A DNA stretch of 33,440 nucleotides from Actinomycetota bacterium (GTDB lineage Bacteria > Actinomycetota > Acidimicrobiia > Acidimicrobiales > WLNW01). The notes under the pieces are model-generated. The model worked only from the letters and a program-made list of their open reading frames with translations, was not told where the DNA came from and ran no database searches. The position numbers were made by a program, and so were the translations under genes. Positions 17,257 through 24,967 of this stretch are shown one piece after another. The DNA is taken from contig WLNW01000016.1 of NCBI GenBank assembly GCA_009699605.1, positions 1 through 33,440 on the forward strand, in the 5' to 3' direction. The stretch's first letter is position 1, and each line of letters opens with the position of its first letter.

Positions 17257-17566
17257 GAGTCACCCGACACATCTCGACAAGTCACCAGGGCCTCCGCTCC
17301 GTCCAACGCTCACACACAACACTTCGCGCTGCGGATCAAGCCGTTACCTAGACCCGGCCAGCCTGCGAACACAACAGACGACCCGCGTCCAGAATGCCCG
17401 TTCTGGTGCTCCGGGGCCAGCTGCGTTGAGCCCTGATGCACACGCCTACCAAACCCCTCGGTGAGCGCCTACATCGCTCGCCGGTGAGACCTTCATCCCG
17501 AGGGCGAAGGTAGCGTTCATCCAACGGCCGCACCTGGTCGACCGGGGAGAGTAAGGTGTTCCACAA
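17257..17566. other. Non-coding region between the lipoprotein gene and the ABM gene
   Basis: A gap of 310 bases between divergent genes, with no reading frame that looks coding. It should hold the promoters of both. The only structure I see is a short inverted repeat, CCAGAA at 17389-17394 and TTCTGG at 17401-17406 with a six-base loop, which could be an operator half-site pair. AAGGTG at 17553-17558 lies eight bases before the GTG at 17567 and is its likely ribosome binding site. Confidence 0.5.
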
Positions 17567-17971
17567 GTGACCGTCATCAAGATCAACGCAATCACTGTTC
17601 CGGCTGAGCACGGCGAGGAAGTCGCCCGCCGGTTCGCGGCCCGCATCGGGGCCGTCGATTCGCAGGCCGGCTTCGAGGGCTTCGAGTTGCTCCGCCCCAC
17701 CGACGATCGCACCACGTGGCTCGTCGTGTCGCGCTGGGCCGACCAGGAGACCTTCGATGCATGGCTGGCATCGCCCTCGTTCGCGCACGGCCATCGTGGC
17801 GTGCAGCCGGGTGGGGCGCATCCCGGTGCCGAGGGTGGGGCGCATCCCGGTGCCGAGGGTGGGGCGCATCCCGGTGCCGAGGGTGGGGCGCCGGCCGGCG
17901 AACGCCCGCTGTCCATGACCGCCGAGCTGTGGTCCTACGAGATCGCGACCGCAGCCACCCCGCAGTCCTGA
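17567..17971 (+). CDS. Antibiotic biosynthesis monooxygenase (ABM)-domain protein with internal repeat insertion
   Basis: A 134-residue protein of the dimeric alpha/beta-barrel ABM family. The N-terminus MTVIKINAITVPAEHGEEV, the core GFEGFELLRPTDDRTTWLVV and WADQETFDAWLASPSF match the family, and the last strand is SMTAELWSYEI. Relatives include heme-degrading monooxygenases (MhuD/IsdG type) and quinol-type monooxygenases. The usual loop before the last strand is enlarged by three GGAHPGAE repeats. A heme role is plausible because actinobacterial relatives of this kind are often annotated so, but the heme-ligand His cannot be assigned by eye. One base separates its stop from the membrane-protein start, so the two are probably cotranscribed. 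Confidence 0.85.
   Translation: MTVIKINAITVPAEHGEEVARRFAARIGAVDSQAGFEGFELLRPTDDRTTWLVVSRWADQETFDAWLASPSFAHGHRGVQPGGAHPGAEGGAHPGAEGGAHPGAEGGAPAGERPLSMTAELWSYEIATAATPQS
17568..17610. repeat. Direct repeat copy B (within intact ABM gene)
   Basis: Right copy of the direct repeat described at 16454-16497, here forming codons 1-15 of the intact gene. It is in frame, so this is the functional version. Confidence 0.85.
17810..17891. repeat. 24-bp tandem repeat inside the ABM gene
   Basis: Three identical 24-base units begin at 17810, 17834 and 17858, followed by a partial fourth to 17891. Being a multiple of three they keep the frame and encode repeated GGAHPGAE in a loop of the ABM fold. Identity at every base indicates recent expansion. 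Copy number probably varies among strains. Confidence 0.95.
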
Positions 17972-17972
17972 C

Positions 17973-18347
17973 ATGTTCGCCACCACCGTGCTCGAGTTCC
18001 ACGAATCGTTCGCGTGGTTCGTCATCATCGGCAACGGGCTCGCCGGTCTCTGGGCGCTTGCCGCACACCAGTGGCCCGCAGTGCGTTCTCGGGCGCTGTG
18101 GTGGTTCACGCTCGTGGCCCAGCTGTCGATCTTCGTTCAGGTCACGATCGGCGTTACGATGGTGTCGCACCAGAAGCTCAAGGCGCCGCAGTTCCACATG
18201 TTTTACGGTTTCGTCGCGATCTTCGCGGTGGCCATCATCTACAGCTACCGCCATCAGCTCGAGAAGTACCGCTACCTGCTCTACGGCGGTGGCGGGCTGT
18301 TCTTGATGGGGCTCGGCATCCGGGCGATGCTCGTCGGCAAGACCTGA
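17973..18347 (+). CDS. Small integral membrane protein with four helices
   Basis: A 124-residue hydrophobic protein with likely helices at about 12-31, 42-64, 74-92 and 102-120. His10, His32, His66, His75 and His94 lie near helix ends, which would suit heme or metal binding, though this is only inference. I do not recognise the family. The start is the ATG one base after the ABM stop. The stop TGA (18345-18347) is directly followed by the reverse-strand stop of the DUF1214 gene, making the six-base palindrome TGATCA. The tight pairing with a possible heme monooxygenase makes a membrane heme or redox role worth testing. Confidence 0.75.
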   Translation: MFATTVLEFHESFAWFVIIGNGLAGLWALAAHQWPAVRSRALWWFTLVAQLSIFVQVTIGVTMVSHQKLKAPQFHMFYGFVAIFAVAIIYSYRHQLEKYRYLLYGGGGLFLMGLGIRAMLVGKT

Positions 18348-19541
18348 TCAGTTCCGAAAGCGTCGGGCCACGTGCTGTTGGCGCACCGCGATCTGCGCCG
18401 CACGGTCGGCCGCGCTGAACGGCGGCGTGGTTGCCGGCAGCGCCGCACGCACGGCGTCGATCGGTACGACGGTGCAATGCGGTACCGGACTGTTCGTCGT
18501 GCGGATGAAGCGATAGGCCACCATTGCCTGGCTCAGCCCTGTCGTGTCGAGCCAGTTCTGCACGCCCGGATCCTCGTGCGCAACCACGATGCGGTAGCGC
18601 CCGTCGTCGTCGATGTGGAGCTGGGTGCGGTTGAGGCTCGTCGTGCGATTCGCGAAGTCGAGCGACTCGAACCATCCCAAGTTGTAGAGCATGAAGTTCC
18701 ACGTCCACGCGTCGGGCGCGTCGCCCTCGATGATCATCGCTTCGCGCGGGCCGAGGTCAGCGAACCCTGAGCCGTACGCGATGCCGTTCGACCCTCCAGC
18801 CACCGAACCGGGCGCGACGATGTTGTTGAAGCCGCAGCGCTCGAGGGCTGCGTCGATGTACCGGTTCCAATAGCGCAGCGACGCTTCGATCCACGCGGTC
18901 GCGTCGTCGAGCCTCCCCGCGAGTTGCGCTGCATCGAGCGGCGGCGGCGCGCCTTCGGCGCCGACGCGTTCGATGCGGAACGTGCCTGGGATGTGCTGTG
19001 CCCAGTCGTCGAAGTACTGCCGGATGGTCACGTTGGTGGTGTTGGGGTGCAAGGGCATCCAATTGCCGGTGCGCTCGGGACCGCCGATCGTGAGCGTGAA
19101 GTCGCCGTTCGGTTCGCGACGCAGATCGTCGTGCCAGCGCTCGGCGTAGACGCCGTACTGCTCGAGATGCATGTCGCCCTCGTGGGTGGAGATCACAAAC
19201 CCGTGGGTCGTCGCACCATTGCCCGTGAGTCGATACACCGCGTCGCCGCGGACGCGGGCGCGCACGTAGGTGTTGTCGACGTTCGGGCCGCCCCACTTCG
19301 TGACGTCATCGTCGTGCCGGTAGAAGGCCGGGAAGTCGGGGTCTCCGAACTCGACGCACCATTGCAGGCCCAGCGCGACGATGCGCGACAGGTAGCGGAT
19401 GCCGTCGACAGCGGCGCGCTCGCCGGTGGGGTAGGGCGGCCGCGTGAGCTCGGCCCCGAGCCCGCCCAACCGTTCGAGCAGGGCCGGCCACCGCACACGG
19501 GCCAGCTCGGCCGCATCGATCGGACCTTTGTCGTCGCCCAT
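18348..19541 (-). CDS. DUF1214-domain protein
   Basis: A 397-residue protein with no signal peptide. The N-terminal half includes PDFPAFYRHDDDVTKWGGPN and DNTYVRARVRG. The C-terminal half carries the DUF1214-type core (DAWTWNFMLYNLGW, LNRTQLHIDDDGRYRIVVA, then GVQNWLDTTGLSQAMVAYR). Proteins of the DUF1254/DUF1214 group are widespread and their function is not established. I chose the ATG at 19541 because the 32 residues of a longer version from a GTG at 19637 (MPWFFARNRS) look unlike the family and the upstream bases are only weakly Shine-Dalgarno-like. It is last in the minus-strand series that runs from pckG, 197 bases after the cupin gene. Confidence 0.8.
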   Translation of the reverse strand: MGDDKGPIDAAELARVRWPALLERLGGLGAELTRPPYPTGERAAVDGIRYLSRIVALGLQWCVEFGDPDFPAFYRHDDDVTKWGGPNVDNTYVRARVRGDAVYRLTGNGATTHGFVISTHEGDMHLEQYGVYAERWHDDLRREPNGDFTLTIGGPERTGNWMPLHPNTTNVTIRQYFDDWAQHIPGTFRIERVGAEGAPPPLDAAQLAGRLDDATAWIEASLRYWNRYIDAALERCGFNNIVAPGSVAGGSNGIAYGSGFADLGPREAMIIEGDAPDAWTWNFMLYNLGWFESLDFANRTTSLNRTQLHIDDDGRYRIVVAHEDPGVQNWLDTTGLSQAMVAYRFIRTTNSPVPHCTVVPIDAVRAALPATTPPFSAADRAAQIAVRQQHVARRFRN

Positions 19542-19738
19542 CAGACACCCCGTCGCCGACCGTACGGCCGCTGGGTCGTCCCGGTCAACAGCGGTGGCGG
19601 TAGCGAGGGAGCGGTTGCGCGCGAAAAACCAGGGCACCAGCCGCGTTCGCAGTGCCTGGCCGATGCCGACCGGCCGCCGGTTCGGTCGCGGGCGCGTGGC
19701 TCAATGGTGCCCGAGGTTGGCTCCGCCCGGCGAGCGGA

Positions 19739-20197
19739 TCAGTTGAAGAGTTGGTTCAGTGTCCCGGAGGAGATCTCGGTGCCGTCCTCGTACTTCATGC
19801 GGGGCGGCCAGTCGTCGACCTTGCCGGCGACGTCGATGAAGCGTGCCAGGTCGGCGCCGACGTTCGCGAACGAGTACGTAGTGTTCGGGGGGAAGTAGAG
19901 CATGTCGCCCGGTGCGAGTCGATGGATCACGCCCTCGACGTCCCACTCGACCGTCCCGGCCAACTGGTACAGCACGTGGTCGCCGGTGAACTGGCGTTTG
20001 GGACTGCTCTGTCCGGGCGGCATCTCGAGCACGTTCACCATGGCGCTCGTGGTGGCGAACCCATTGGCGACGCCGCGTCGTGTTCCGTCGGTTTCACCTC
20101 CGGGCAAGACGTTGTAGCGCACGACTTGCGCGCTCGCCGGTAGGTGCATCGGCCCGGCGGGCACCGCAGCTGCACCGGCTCCTGTTTCTCGACTCAT
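19739..20197 (-). CDS. Cupin-domain protein
   Basis: A 152-residue single-domain cupin. The two motifs are partly recognisable: motif 1 region PPGQSSPKRQFTGDHVLYQL and motif 2 region RLAPGDMLYFPPNTTYSF. The usual metal-binding His-x-His-Glu set is incomplete (one His in GDHVLY), so metal-dependent catalysis is uncertain and it may be a binding protein. The ATG at 20197 overlaps the stop of the acyl-CoA ligase remnant by four bases (ATGA), suggesting an ancestral coupled operon. The substrate is unknown. Confidence 0.8.
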   Translation of the reverse strand: MSRETGAGAAAVPAGPMHLPASAQVVRYNVLPGGETDGTRRGVANGFATTSAMVNVLEMPPGQSSPKRQFTGDHVLYQLAGTVEWDVEGVIHRLAPGDMLYFPPNTTYSFANVGADLARFIDVAGKVDDWPPRMKYEDGTEISSGTLNQLFN

Positions 20198-20472
20198 GGG
20201 GCTCTCCGCTCGTCGGCCATCTCGCGCAGCTCGCTCTTCGCCACCTTGTCGAGCGTGGCGCCGGGCAACTGGTCGACAACGTAGACCGCGCGAGGTTCGC
20301 TGAAGTCAGCGAGGCGTTGGCGGCGCAACTGGATGATCTGCGTCGTGGGTGTGTCGTCGTCGAGCGCGTCCGGCGCCTTCATCACGAAAACCGCCACGAC
20401 CTGATCGAGCATCTCGTGGCTCTGCCCTACCGCAGCGATCTTGGTGATGCCGGGCGCATGGCGACACGGCAC
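20194..20472 (-). pseudogene. C-terminal remnant of an acyl-CoA ligase (AMP-binding enzyme)
   Basis: A 92-residue frame from a GTG at 20472 matches the C-terminal lid of ANL-type acyl-CoA synthetases: GITKIAAVGQSHEMLDQVVA, then RLADFSEPRAVYVVDQLPGA and TLDKVAKSELRE, in the position of the catalytic Lys of that family (usually in TGKxxK). The adenylation domain (about 400 residues) is absent: upstream the frame leads into an 18-bp palindrome and the preceding gene. It is therefore a truncated remnant, although the frame and its ATGA overlap with the cupin gene are intact. A stand-alone lid domain that still functions is possible but unlikely. Confidence 0.75.
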
Positions 20473-20498
20473 TCGGGTCCCCGTGCAGCTCGTCGAAC

Positions 20499-20516
20499 CG
20501 CCCGCGGCCGCGGGCG
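20499..20516. repeat. 18-bp perfect GC-only palindrome
   Basis: The sequence CGCCCGCGGCCGCGGGCG reads the same on both strands. It lies six bases after the stop of the AsnC-type gene and just before the ligase remnant. Without a T tract it is a poor intrinsic terminator. It may mark the deletion junction that removed the ligase N-terminus, or act as a hairpin in the mRNA. Confidence 0.8.
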
Positions 20517-20521
20517 AACCC

Positions 20522-20758
20522 TCAGAGATGTACCACGATGCAGGTAGTGGTGCGCGTGACTCCGGCGATCATCTGCATGCGGCCGGCGACGAGCCGACCG
20601 AGCTCATCGATCGATTCGGCGTGACACTGCGTGATGACGTCGTAGGGACCGATCACGTCATCGGCGGCGACGACGCCCGGTAGCTTGCGGATCTCTTCGG
20701 CGACGCTCGCCGCGGTGCCGACCTCGGTCTGGATGAGGATGTATCCGCTGATGCTCAC
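20522..20758 (-). CDS. Stand-alone AsnC/Lrp-type ligand-binding (RAM) domain protein
   Basis: A 78-residue protein with the fold pattern of the RAM domain of AsnC/Lrp regulators (YILIQTEVGTAASVAEEIRK, GPYDVITQCHAESIDELGR, TCIVVHL), but without the DNA-binding helix-turn-helix. Such single-domain versions bind amino acids or related effectors and form large rings. The GTG at 20758 is chosen because it leads directly into the first strand; it lies 22 bases after the pckG stop, so cotranscription with pckG is likely. A regulatory partner could be elsewhere; none is in view. Confidence 0.85.
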   Translation of the reverse strand: MSISGYILIQTEVGTAASVAEEIRKLPGVVAADDVIGPYDVITQCHAESIDELGRLVAGRMQMIAGVTRTTTCIVVHL

Positions 20759-20780
20759 CCGGCGAGTGTAAACACGGGCG

Positions 20781-22577
20781 TCAGCCGGCGAGTCGCTTGC
20801 TGAGGGCGTCGAGCTGGGTGGACATTTCGGCCGGGAGGCGCTCGCCGATGGATGCGAAGTGCGCCTCGATGAGCTCGACCTCACGTTGCCACGACAGATC
20901 GTCGACCTCGACAAGACGAGCCATGGTGGCATCGTCGATGTCGAGCCCGGTGCGATCGATCGCACCGACCGTCGGGACGAGGCCGATGGTGGTTTCGGTG
21001 GCCTCGCCGGTGCCGACGACCCGCTCGAGCACCCACTTGAGCACTCGGGAGTTGTCGCCGTAGCCCGGCCACAGGAACTTGCCGTTCTCGTCCTTGCGGA
21101 ACCAGTTGACCCAGAACATCTGGGGCAGCTTCGCCGGATCGGCCTTGGCGCCGACATCCAGCCAGTGGGCGAGGTAGTCGCCGACGTTGTAGCCACAGAA
21201 CGGCAGCATCGCGAATGGATCGAAGCGCACCTCGCCGACTGTGCCGGCGGCCGCCGCGGTCTTCTCGGAGGACATGATCGAGCCGAGGAACACGCCGTGG
21301 TTCCAGTCGCGGGCCTGGGTGACGAGCGGGACGTTCGTGGCGCGTCGGCCGCCGAACAAGATGGCCGAGATCGGCACGCCGTGTGGGTCCTGCCACTCGG
21401 GGGCGATCGACGGGCACTGCGACGCCGGGACGGTGAACCGTGCGTTCGGGTGCGATGCCGATGTAGTGGACTCGGGGGTCCAGGGCTGACCGCGCCAGTC
21501 GGTGAGCCGCGGCGGCTTCTCGTCGGTCATCTCTTCCCACCACACGTCGCCATCGGGCGTCTTCGCGACGTTGGTGTAGATCGCGTTGCCCCACAGGGTT
21601 TCCATGGCGTTGCGATTGGTCTTGTCGGAGGTGCCGGGGGCGACGCCGAAGAAGCCGGCCTCGGGGTTGATGGCGTAGAGGCGGCCATCGTCGCCGAACT
21701 TCATCCATGCGATGTCGTCGCCGATGGTCTCGACGGTCCAACCGGGAAGCGTGGGGATGAGCATGGCCATGTTGGTCTTGCCGCACGCGGAGGGGAACGC
21801 CGCCGCGATGTACTTCTTCTCGCCCTGGGGGGGCGTGATGCCGAGGATGAGCATGTGCTCGGCGAGCCAGCCGTGGTCGCGGGCCATGCTTGACGCGATG
21901 CGCAGGGCGAAGCACTTCTTACCGAGCAGGGCGTTGCCGCCGTAGCCCGAGCCGAAGGACCAGATCTCGCGGGTCTCGGGGAAGTGCGCGATGTACTTGT
22001 TGTCGGGATTGCACGGCCACGCGACATCGGCCTGACCGGGTGAGACGGGCGCACCTACCGAGTGCACGCAAGGCACGAAGTCGGGCGAATCGCCGAGCAC
22101 GTCGAGCGCGGGCTGGCCCATGCGGGTCATGGTGCGCATGGACACGGCCACGTAGGCGGAGTCGGTGAGCTCGACGCCGATGTGGGAGATGTTGGACCCA
22201 AGCGGGCCCATTGAGAAGGGCACCACGAAAAGGGTGCGGCCTCTCATGGCGCCGCGGTACAGGGTGAGCATCTCGTCGCGGAGCGCGCCTGGTTCACGCC
22301 AGTTGTTCGTAAAGCCGGCGTCGACCTCGTTCTCGCAGGCGATGAACGTGCGATCCTCGACCCGGGCGACGTCGGCCGGGTCGGACAGGGCCAGATAGCT
22401 GTTCGGCCGCTTCTCGTTGTCGAGGCGCTCGAAGGTGCCCGACTCGACGAGCTGGGCGCACAACTGGTCGTATTCTTCTGCGGAGCCGTCGCACCAGTAC
22501 ACGGTGTCCGGGGTCAGGATCGACGTCCATTCGTCGACCCACTCCTGCAACTTGCGATTGGTTGTGTGAGCGCTCAT
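20781..22577 (-). CDS. pckG: Phosphoenolpyruvate carboxykinase (GTP)
   Basis: A 598-residue GTP-dependent enzyme that converts oxaloacetate to phosphoenolpyruvate, the entry to gluconeogenesis. The GTP-type hallmarks are present: the kinase P-loop [13 protein letters not shown] with Lys267 (with the Cys of this class), GDDIAWMKF for metal binding, [13 protein letters not shown], and [12 protein letters not shown]. Size is as expected (about 600). GGAG five bases before the ATG at 22577 supports that start. It is followed by the AsnC-type gene, while the cold-shock-like gene lies upstream by 82 bases on the same strand. Confidence 0.97.
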   Translation of the reverse strand: MSAHTTNRKLQEWVDEWTSILTPDTVYWCDGSAEEYDQLCAQLVESGTFERLDNEKRPNSYLALSDPADVARVEDRTFIACENEVDAGFTNNWREPGALRDEMLTLYRGAMRGRTLFVVPFSMGPLGSNISHIGVELTDSAYVAVSMRTMTRMGQPALDVLGDSPDFVPCVHSVGAPVSPGQADVAWPCNPDNKYIAHFPETREIWSFGSGYGGNALLGKKCFALRIASSMARDHGWLAEHMLILGITPPQGEKKYIAAAFPSACGKTNMAMLIPTLPGWTVETIGDDIAWMKFGDDGRLYAINPEAGFFGVAPGTSDKTNRNAMETLWGNAIYTNVAKTPDGDVWWEEMTDEKPPRLTDWRGQPWTPESTTSASHPNARFTVPASQCPSIAPEWQDPHGVPISAILFGGRRATNVPLVTQARDWNHGVFLGSIMSSEKTAAAAGTVGEVRFDPFAMLPFCGYNVGDYLAHWLDVGAKADPAKLPQMFWVNWFRKDENGKFLWPGYGDNSRVLKWVLERVVGTGEATETTIGLVPTVGAIDRTGLDIDDATMARLVEVDDLSWQREVELIEAHFASIGERLPAEMSTQLDALSKRLAG

Positions 22578-22659
22578 CCTGTCTCCGGGGAGGCCAACGG
22601 GGAATTGGGCAAAGGTGCGAAACTGAATGGGCCGGCGATAGGGCCGAACGGCCGCAAGT

Positions 22660-22893
22660 TCAGCGCAGGCTCGGAATGTCGGGCATGCCCATGTCGACTT
22701 CGGAGCCTAGGCGGAGTGCCGTGGCGTGACCGTGCTCGTCGACTTGGAACAACACGCGCTGACCTTGGCGAAGCATGCGAAAGATCGAGCCGACCAGCGC
22801 ATCGGCGGCCAGTTCGTAGTCGGCGAAGTCGGTGTCGGAGACCACGACGCCATCGTGGGTGATGGGGTCGTACGACTTGATCACACCTTGCAT
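22660..22893 (-). CDS. Cold-shock-like (CSD/OB-fold) small protein
   Basis: A 77-residue protein. The beginning [20 protein letters not shown] and the end of the fold [18 protein letters not shown] match the outline of cold-shock domains (M-x-G-x-I, then VxFxVDxxGxAxxLxLG). The aromatic RNP1/RNP2 motifs that contact RNA (KGFGFI, VFVHF) are not conserved, so binding strength or target may differ from CspA. A purine-rich GGGGGG precedes the ATG at 22893. It sits between pckG and rpmB. Function is inferred from fold only. Confidence 0.8.
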   Translation of the reverse strand: MQGVIKSYDPITHDGVVVSDTDFADYELAADALVGSIFRMLRQGQRVLFQVDEHGHATALRLGSEVDMGMPDIPSLR

Positions 22894-22933
22894 CGTGATA
22901 CCCCCCGGTTCGTCCTCATTGGACGGCCCGTCC

Positions 22934-23128
22934 TCAGCGGACGGCCTTCACTACCTTGCCCGACTTGATGCAACCCGTGCAGGCGTTGACCCGCTTGGGG
23001 GAACCGGAGACCAACGCGCGCACGCGTTGGATGTTCGGGTTCCAACGGCGCTTGGTGCGCCGATGGGAGTGCGACAACGACATGCCGAAGTTCGGCTTCT
23101 TCCCACAGATTTCGCACACCGATGCCAT
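22934..23128 (-). CDS. rpmB: 50S ribosomal protein L28
   Basis: A 64-residue ribosomal protein, normal length for L28. It has the zinc-type (C+) layout with Cys-x-x-Cys near the N-terminus (CEICGKKP) and another near the C-terminus ([11 protein letters not shown]), and the conserved core [17 protein letters not shown]. It is divergent from the fakA-like gene, the arrangement common in many bacteria, with about 200 bases between them. Confidence 0.97.
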   Translation of the reverse strand: MASVCEICGKKPNFGMSLSHSHRRTKRRWNPNIQRVRALVSGSPKRVNACTGCIKSGKVVKAVR

Positions 23129-23329
23129 GACGGACTACCTCGAGAACTCGGACGGGGCCTAGGCGCCCGGTGCGTCCGACAAGATCCGGAGCAACATCCA
23201 CCGGCGCCACCGGCAGGAGCCAAGGGTACAGGGAGAAGTCCCGCCTACCAATCTCGGTCGGGAACGTCCGTCACCTCCCGGTGTCGCCCGGGTCACGAAT
23301 CGTCCGCCGGTGGCCATTACCATCGCGGC

Positions 23330-24967
23330 GTGCCCGAAACGCGTGCCTGCCTCGACGTCGACGCGCTGCGCGCCGTGTTCGCTACCTTCGCCGGTGGGCT
23401 GGCCGAGCACCGCGCCGGCATCAACCGGCTGAACGTCTACCCGGTCCCCGACGGCGACACCGGCACAAACATGTCGCTCACCCTCACGTCGGTGATGGCT
23501 GAGGTCGAACGCGCCGGGCCGGGCACCATGGCCGAGTTGTGCGATGCACTGGCCCACGGCTCGCTCATGGGGGCGCGTGGCAATTCGGGCGTCATCCTCA
23601 GCCAGATCATCCGCGGGATGTGCGAGGTGATCCGGGCGCAGCCCGTCGTCGATGCGGCCCTCCTGGCCCGCTCGCTCGACGCTGCAGCCGTCGCGGCCTA
23701 CGGGGCGGTGATGCGCCCGGTGGAAGGGACCATCCTCACCGTCATCCGCGAGATCGCCGGGGCCGCCGTTCGCGCCGCCGATTCCGGCGCCGACCTGTTG
23801 GGCATCGCCACCGAGGCGGTTCGACAGGGCCGCGAGACGCTCGCATCGACCCCTGACCTCCTCGCAGTGCTGCGCGACGCCGGCGTGGTCGACGCGGGTG
23901 GGGCCGGCCTGCTCCTGTTCTTCGATGCGCTGCTCACGGTGATCGACGGCCGTCCGATGCCCGAGGCCGATCCCACGGGCACCGACGACTTGCCGCTCGT
24001 GACCTCGTCGAACGCGGGCGACATCGCGTCGCTTCGGTACGAGGTCATGTACTTCCTGCACGCCGACGACTCGGCCGTCGCCGAGTTCAAGGATGCGTGG
24101 ATGCGCATCGGCGATTCCATCGTCGTGGTGGGGGGCAACGGCCTCTACAACTGCCATATCCACACCCACGACATCGGGGCCGCCATCGAGGCCGGCATCG
24201 TCGCCGGTCGACCGAGCAAGATCAGGGTCACCGACCTGCTCGACGAGGTCGAGGAGCGTGCGTGGGTCCGCGATGCAGCCGCCGCTGCGCCGGCGACTCT
24301 CGCCGAGCGGGTCACCACCGGTGTGGTCGCCGTCGGAGTCGGCGCCGGCGTCATCGCGCTGTTCCGATCACTCGGCGTGCACGAGATCGTCACGGGCGGC
24401 CAGTCGATGAACCCGTCCACCGCGGAGCTTCTCGAAGCGGTCGAGGGGTGCCCGGCCGACGGCGTGGTGATCCTGCCGAACAACAAGAACATCATCCCGG
24501 TGGCCTTGCAGGTCGGCGCGCACACCACCAAGACGGTCAGTGTTGTCCCCACCCGCAACGTGGCCGAGGCGCTTGCCTCGCTCGTCGACTACGACCCCGA
24601 GGCCACCGTCGACGAGAACGCCACCGCCATGGCTCGCGCGGCAGCCGCCGTGGTCGCGGGTGAGGTCACACAGGCGGTCCGCGACGCGAACAGCGCTGCT
24701 GGCCCCGTGCACGCCGGCGACTATCTCGGCATCGACAGCGAGGGCATCGCCGTCATCTCCCAGTCCGTCACCGGCGCGTCCGTAGGCCTTCTCGCCCGCC
24801 TCGTCGACGGCGATCACGAGATCGTCACCATCATCACGGGGCTCGACGCGACAGCCGAGCAGACGGCCGAGATCGAAGCCTGGCTCGAAGGCGAGCACCC
24901 CGAGGTCGATGTCGAGGTGCATCACGGTGGTCAGCCGCTCTACCCCTACTACTTCGGGGTGGAATGA
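23330..24967 (+). CDS. FakA/YloV-like dihydroxyacetone-kinase-fold protein (DAK phosphatase domain plus EDD/DegV-type C-terminus)
   Basis: A 545-residue protein of the YloV/FakA type. The N-terminal DhaL-like domain has INRLNVYPVPDGDTGTNMSL (the ATP-binding DGDTG motif, Asp41) and ARGNSGVILSQIIRG. The C-terminal region includes SIVVVGGNGLYNCHIHTHD, GGQSMNPSTAEL and LPNNKNI, as in fatty-acid kinase A. In Gram-positive bacteria FakA uses ATP to phosphorylate fatty acids bound by a FakB (DegV) partner. No degV gene is visible here. The start is GTG at 23330; the frame is open upstream but does not resemble the family there. Its stop overlaps the recG start by four bases, so the two are likely coupled. 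Confidence 0.92.
   Translation: MPETRACLDVDALRAVFATFAGGLAEHRAGINRLNVYPVPDGDTGTNMSLTLTSVMAEVERAGPGTMAELCDALAHGSLMGARGNSGVILSQIIRGMCEVIRAQPVVDAALLARSLDAAAVAAYGAVMRPVEGTILTVIREIAGAAVRAADSGADLLGIATEAVRQGRETLASTPDLLAVLRDAGVVDAGGAGLLLFFDALLTVIDGRPMPEADPTGTDDLPLVTSSNAGDIASLRYEVMYFLHADDSAVAEFKDAWMRIGDSIVVVGGNGLYNCHIHTHDIGAAIEAGIVAGRPSKIRVTDLLDEVEERAWVRDAAAAAPATLAERVTTGVVAVGVGAGVIALFRSLGVHEIVTGGQSMNPSTAELLEAVEGCPADGVVILPNNKNIIPVALQVGAHTTKTVSVVPTRNVAEALASLVDYDPEATVDENATAMARAAAAVVAGEVTQAVRDANSAAGPVHAGDYLGIDSEGIAVISQSVTGASVGLLARLVDGDHEIVTIITGLDATAEQTAEIEAWLEGEHPEVDVEVHHGGQPLYPYYFGVE

Noticed and set aside
16453-17568. Possible insertion sequence between the two ABM gene starts
   Set aside because: The insert holds no transposase or integrase frame and I see no terminal inverted repeats, so it is described only as a direct-repeat-bounded segment.
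17810-17891. Possible CRISPR-like repeat
   Set aside because: Units are contiguous without spacers and keep the reading frame of a gene.
19542-19738. Possible tRNA-like sequence between the cupin and DUF1214 genes
   Set aside because: A short segment resembling a D-loop was noticed, but no acceptor stem, anticodon arm or T-loop signature could be folded.
20473-20521. Upstream continuation of the acyl-CoA ligase frame
   Set aside because: The frame stays open but reads through the palindrome into the AsnC-type gene and shows no adenylation-domain motif.
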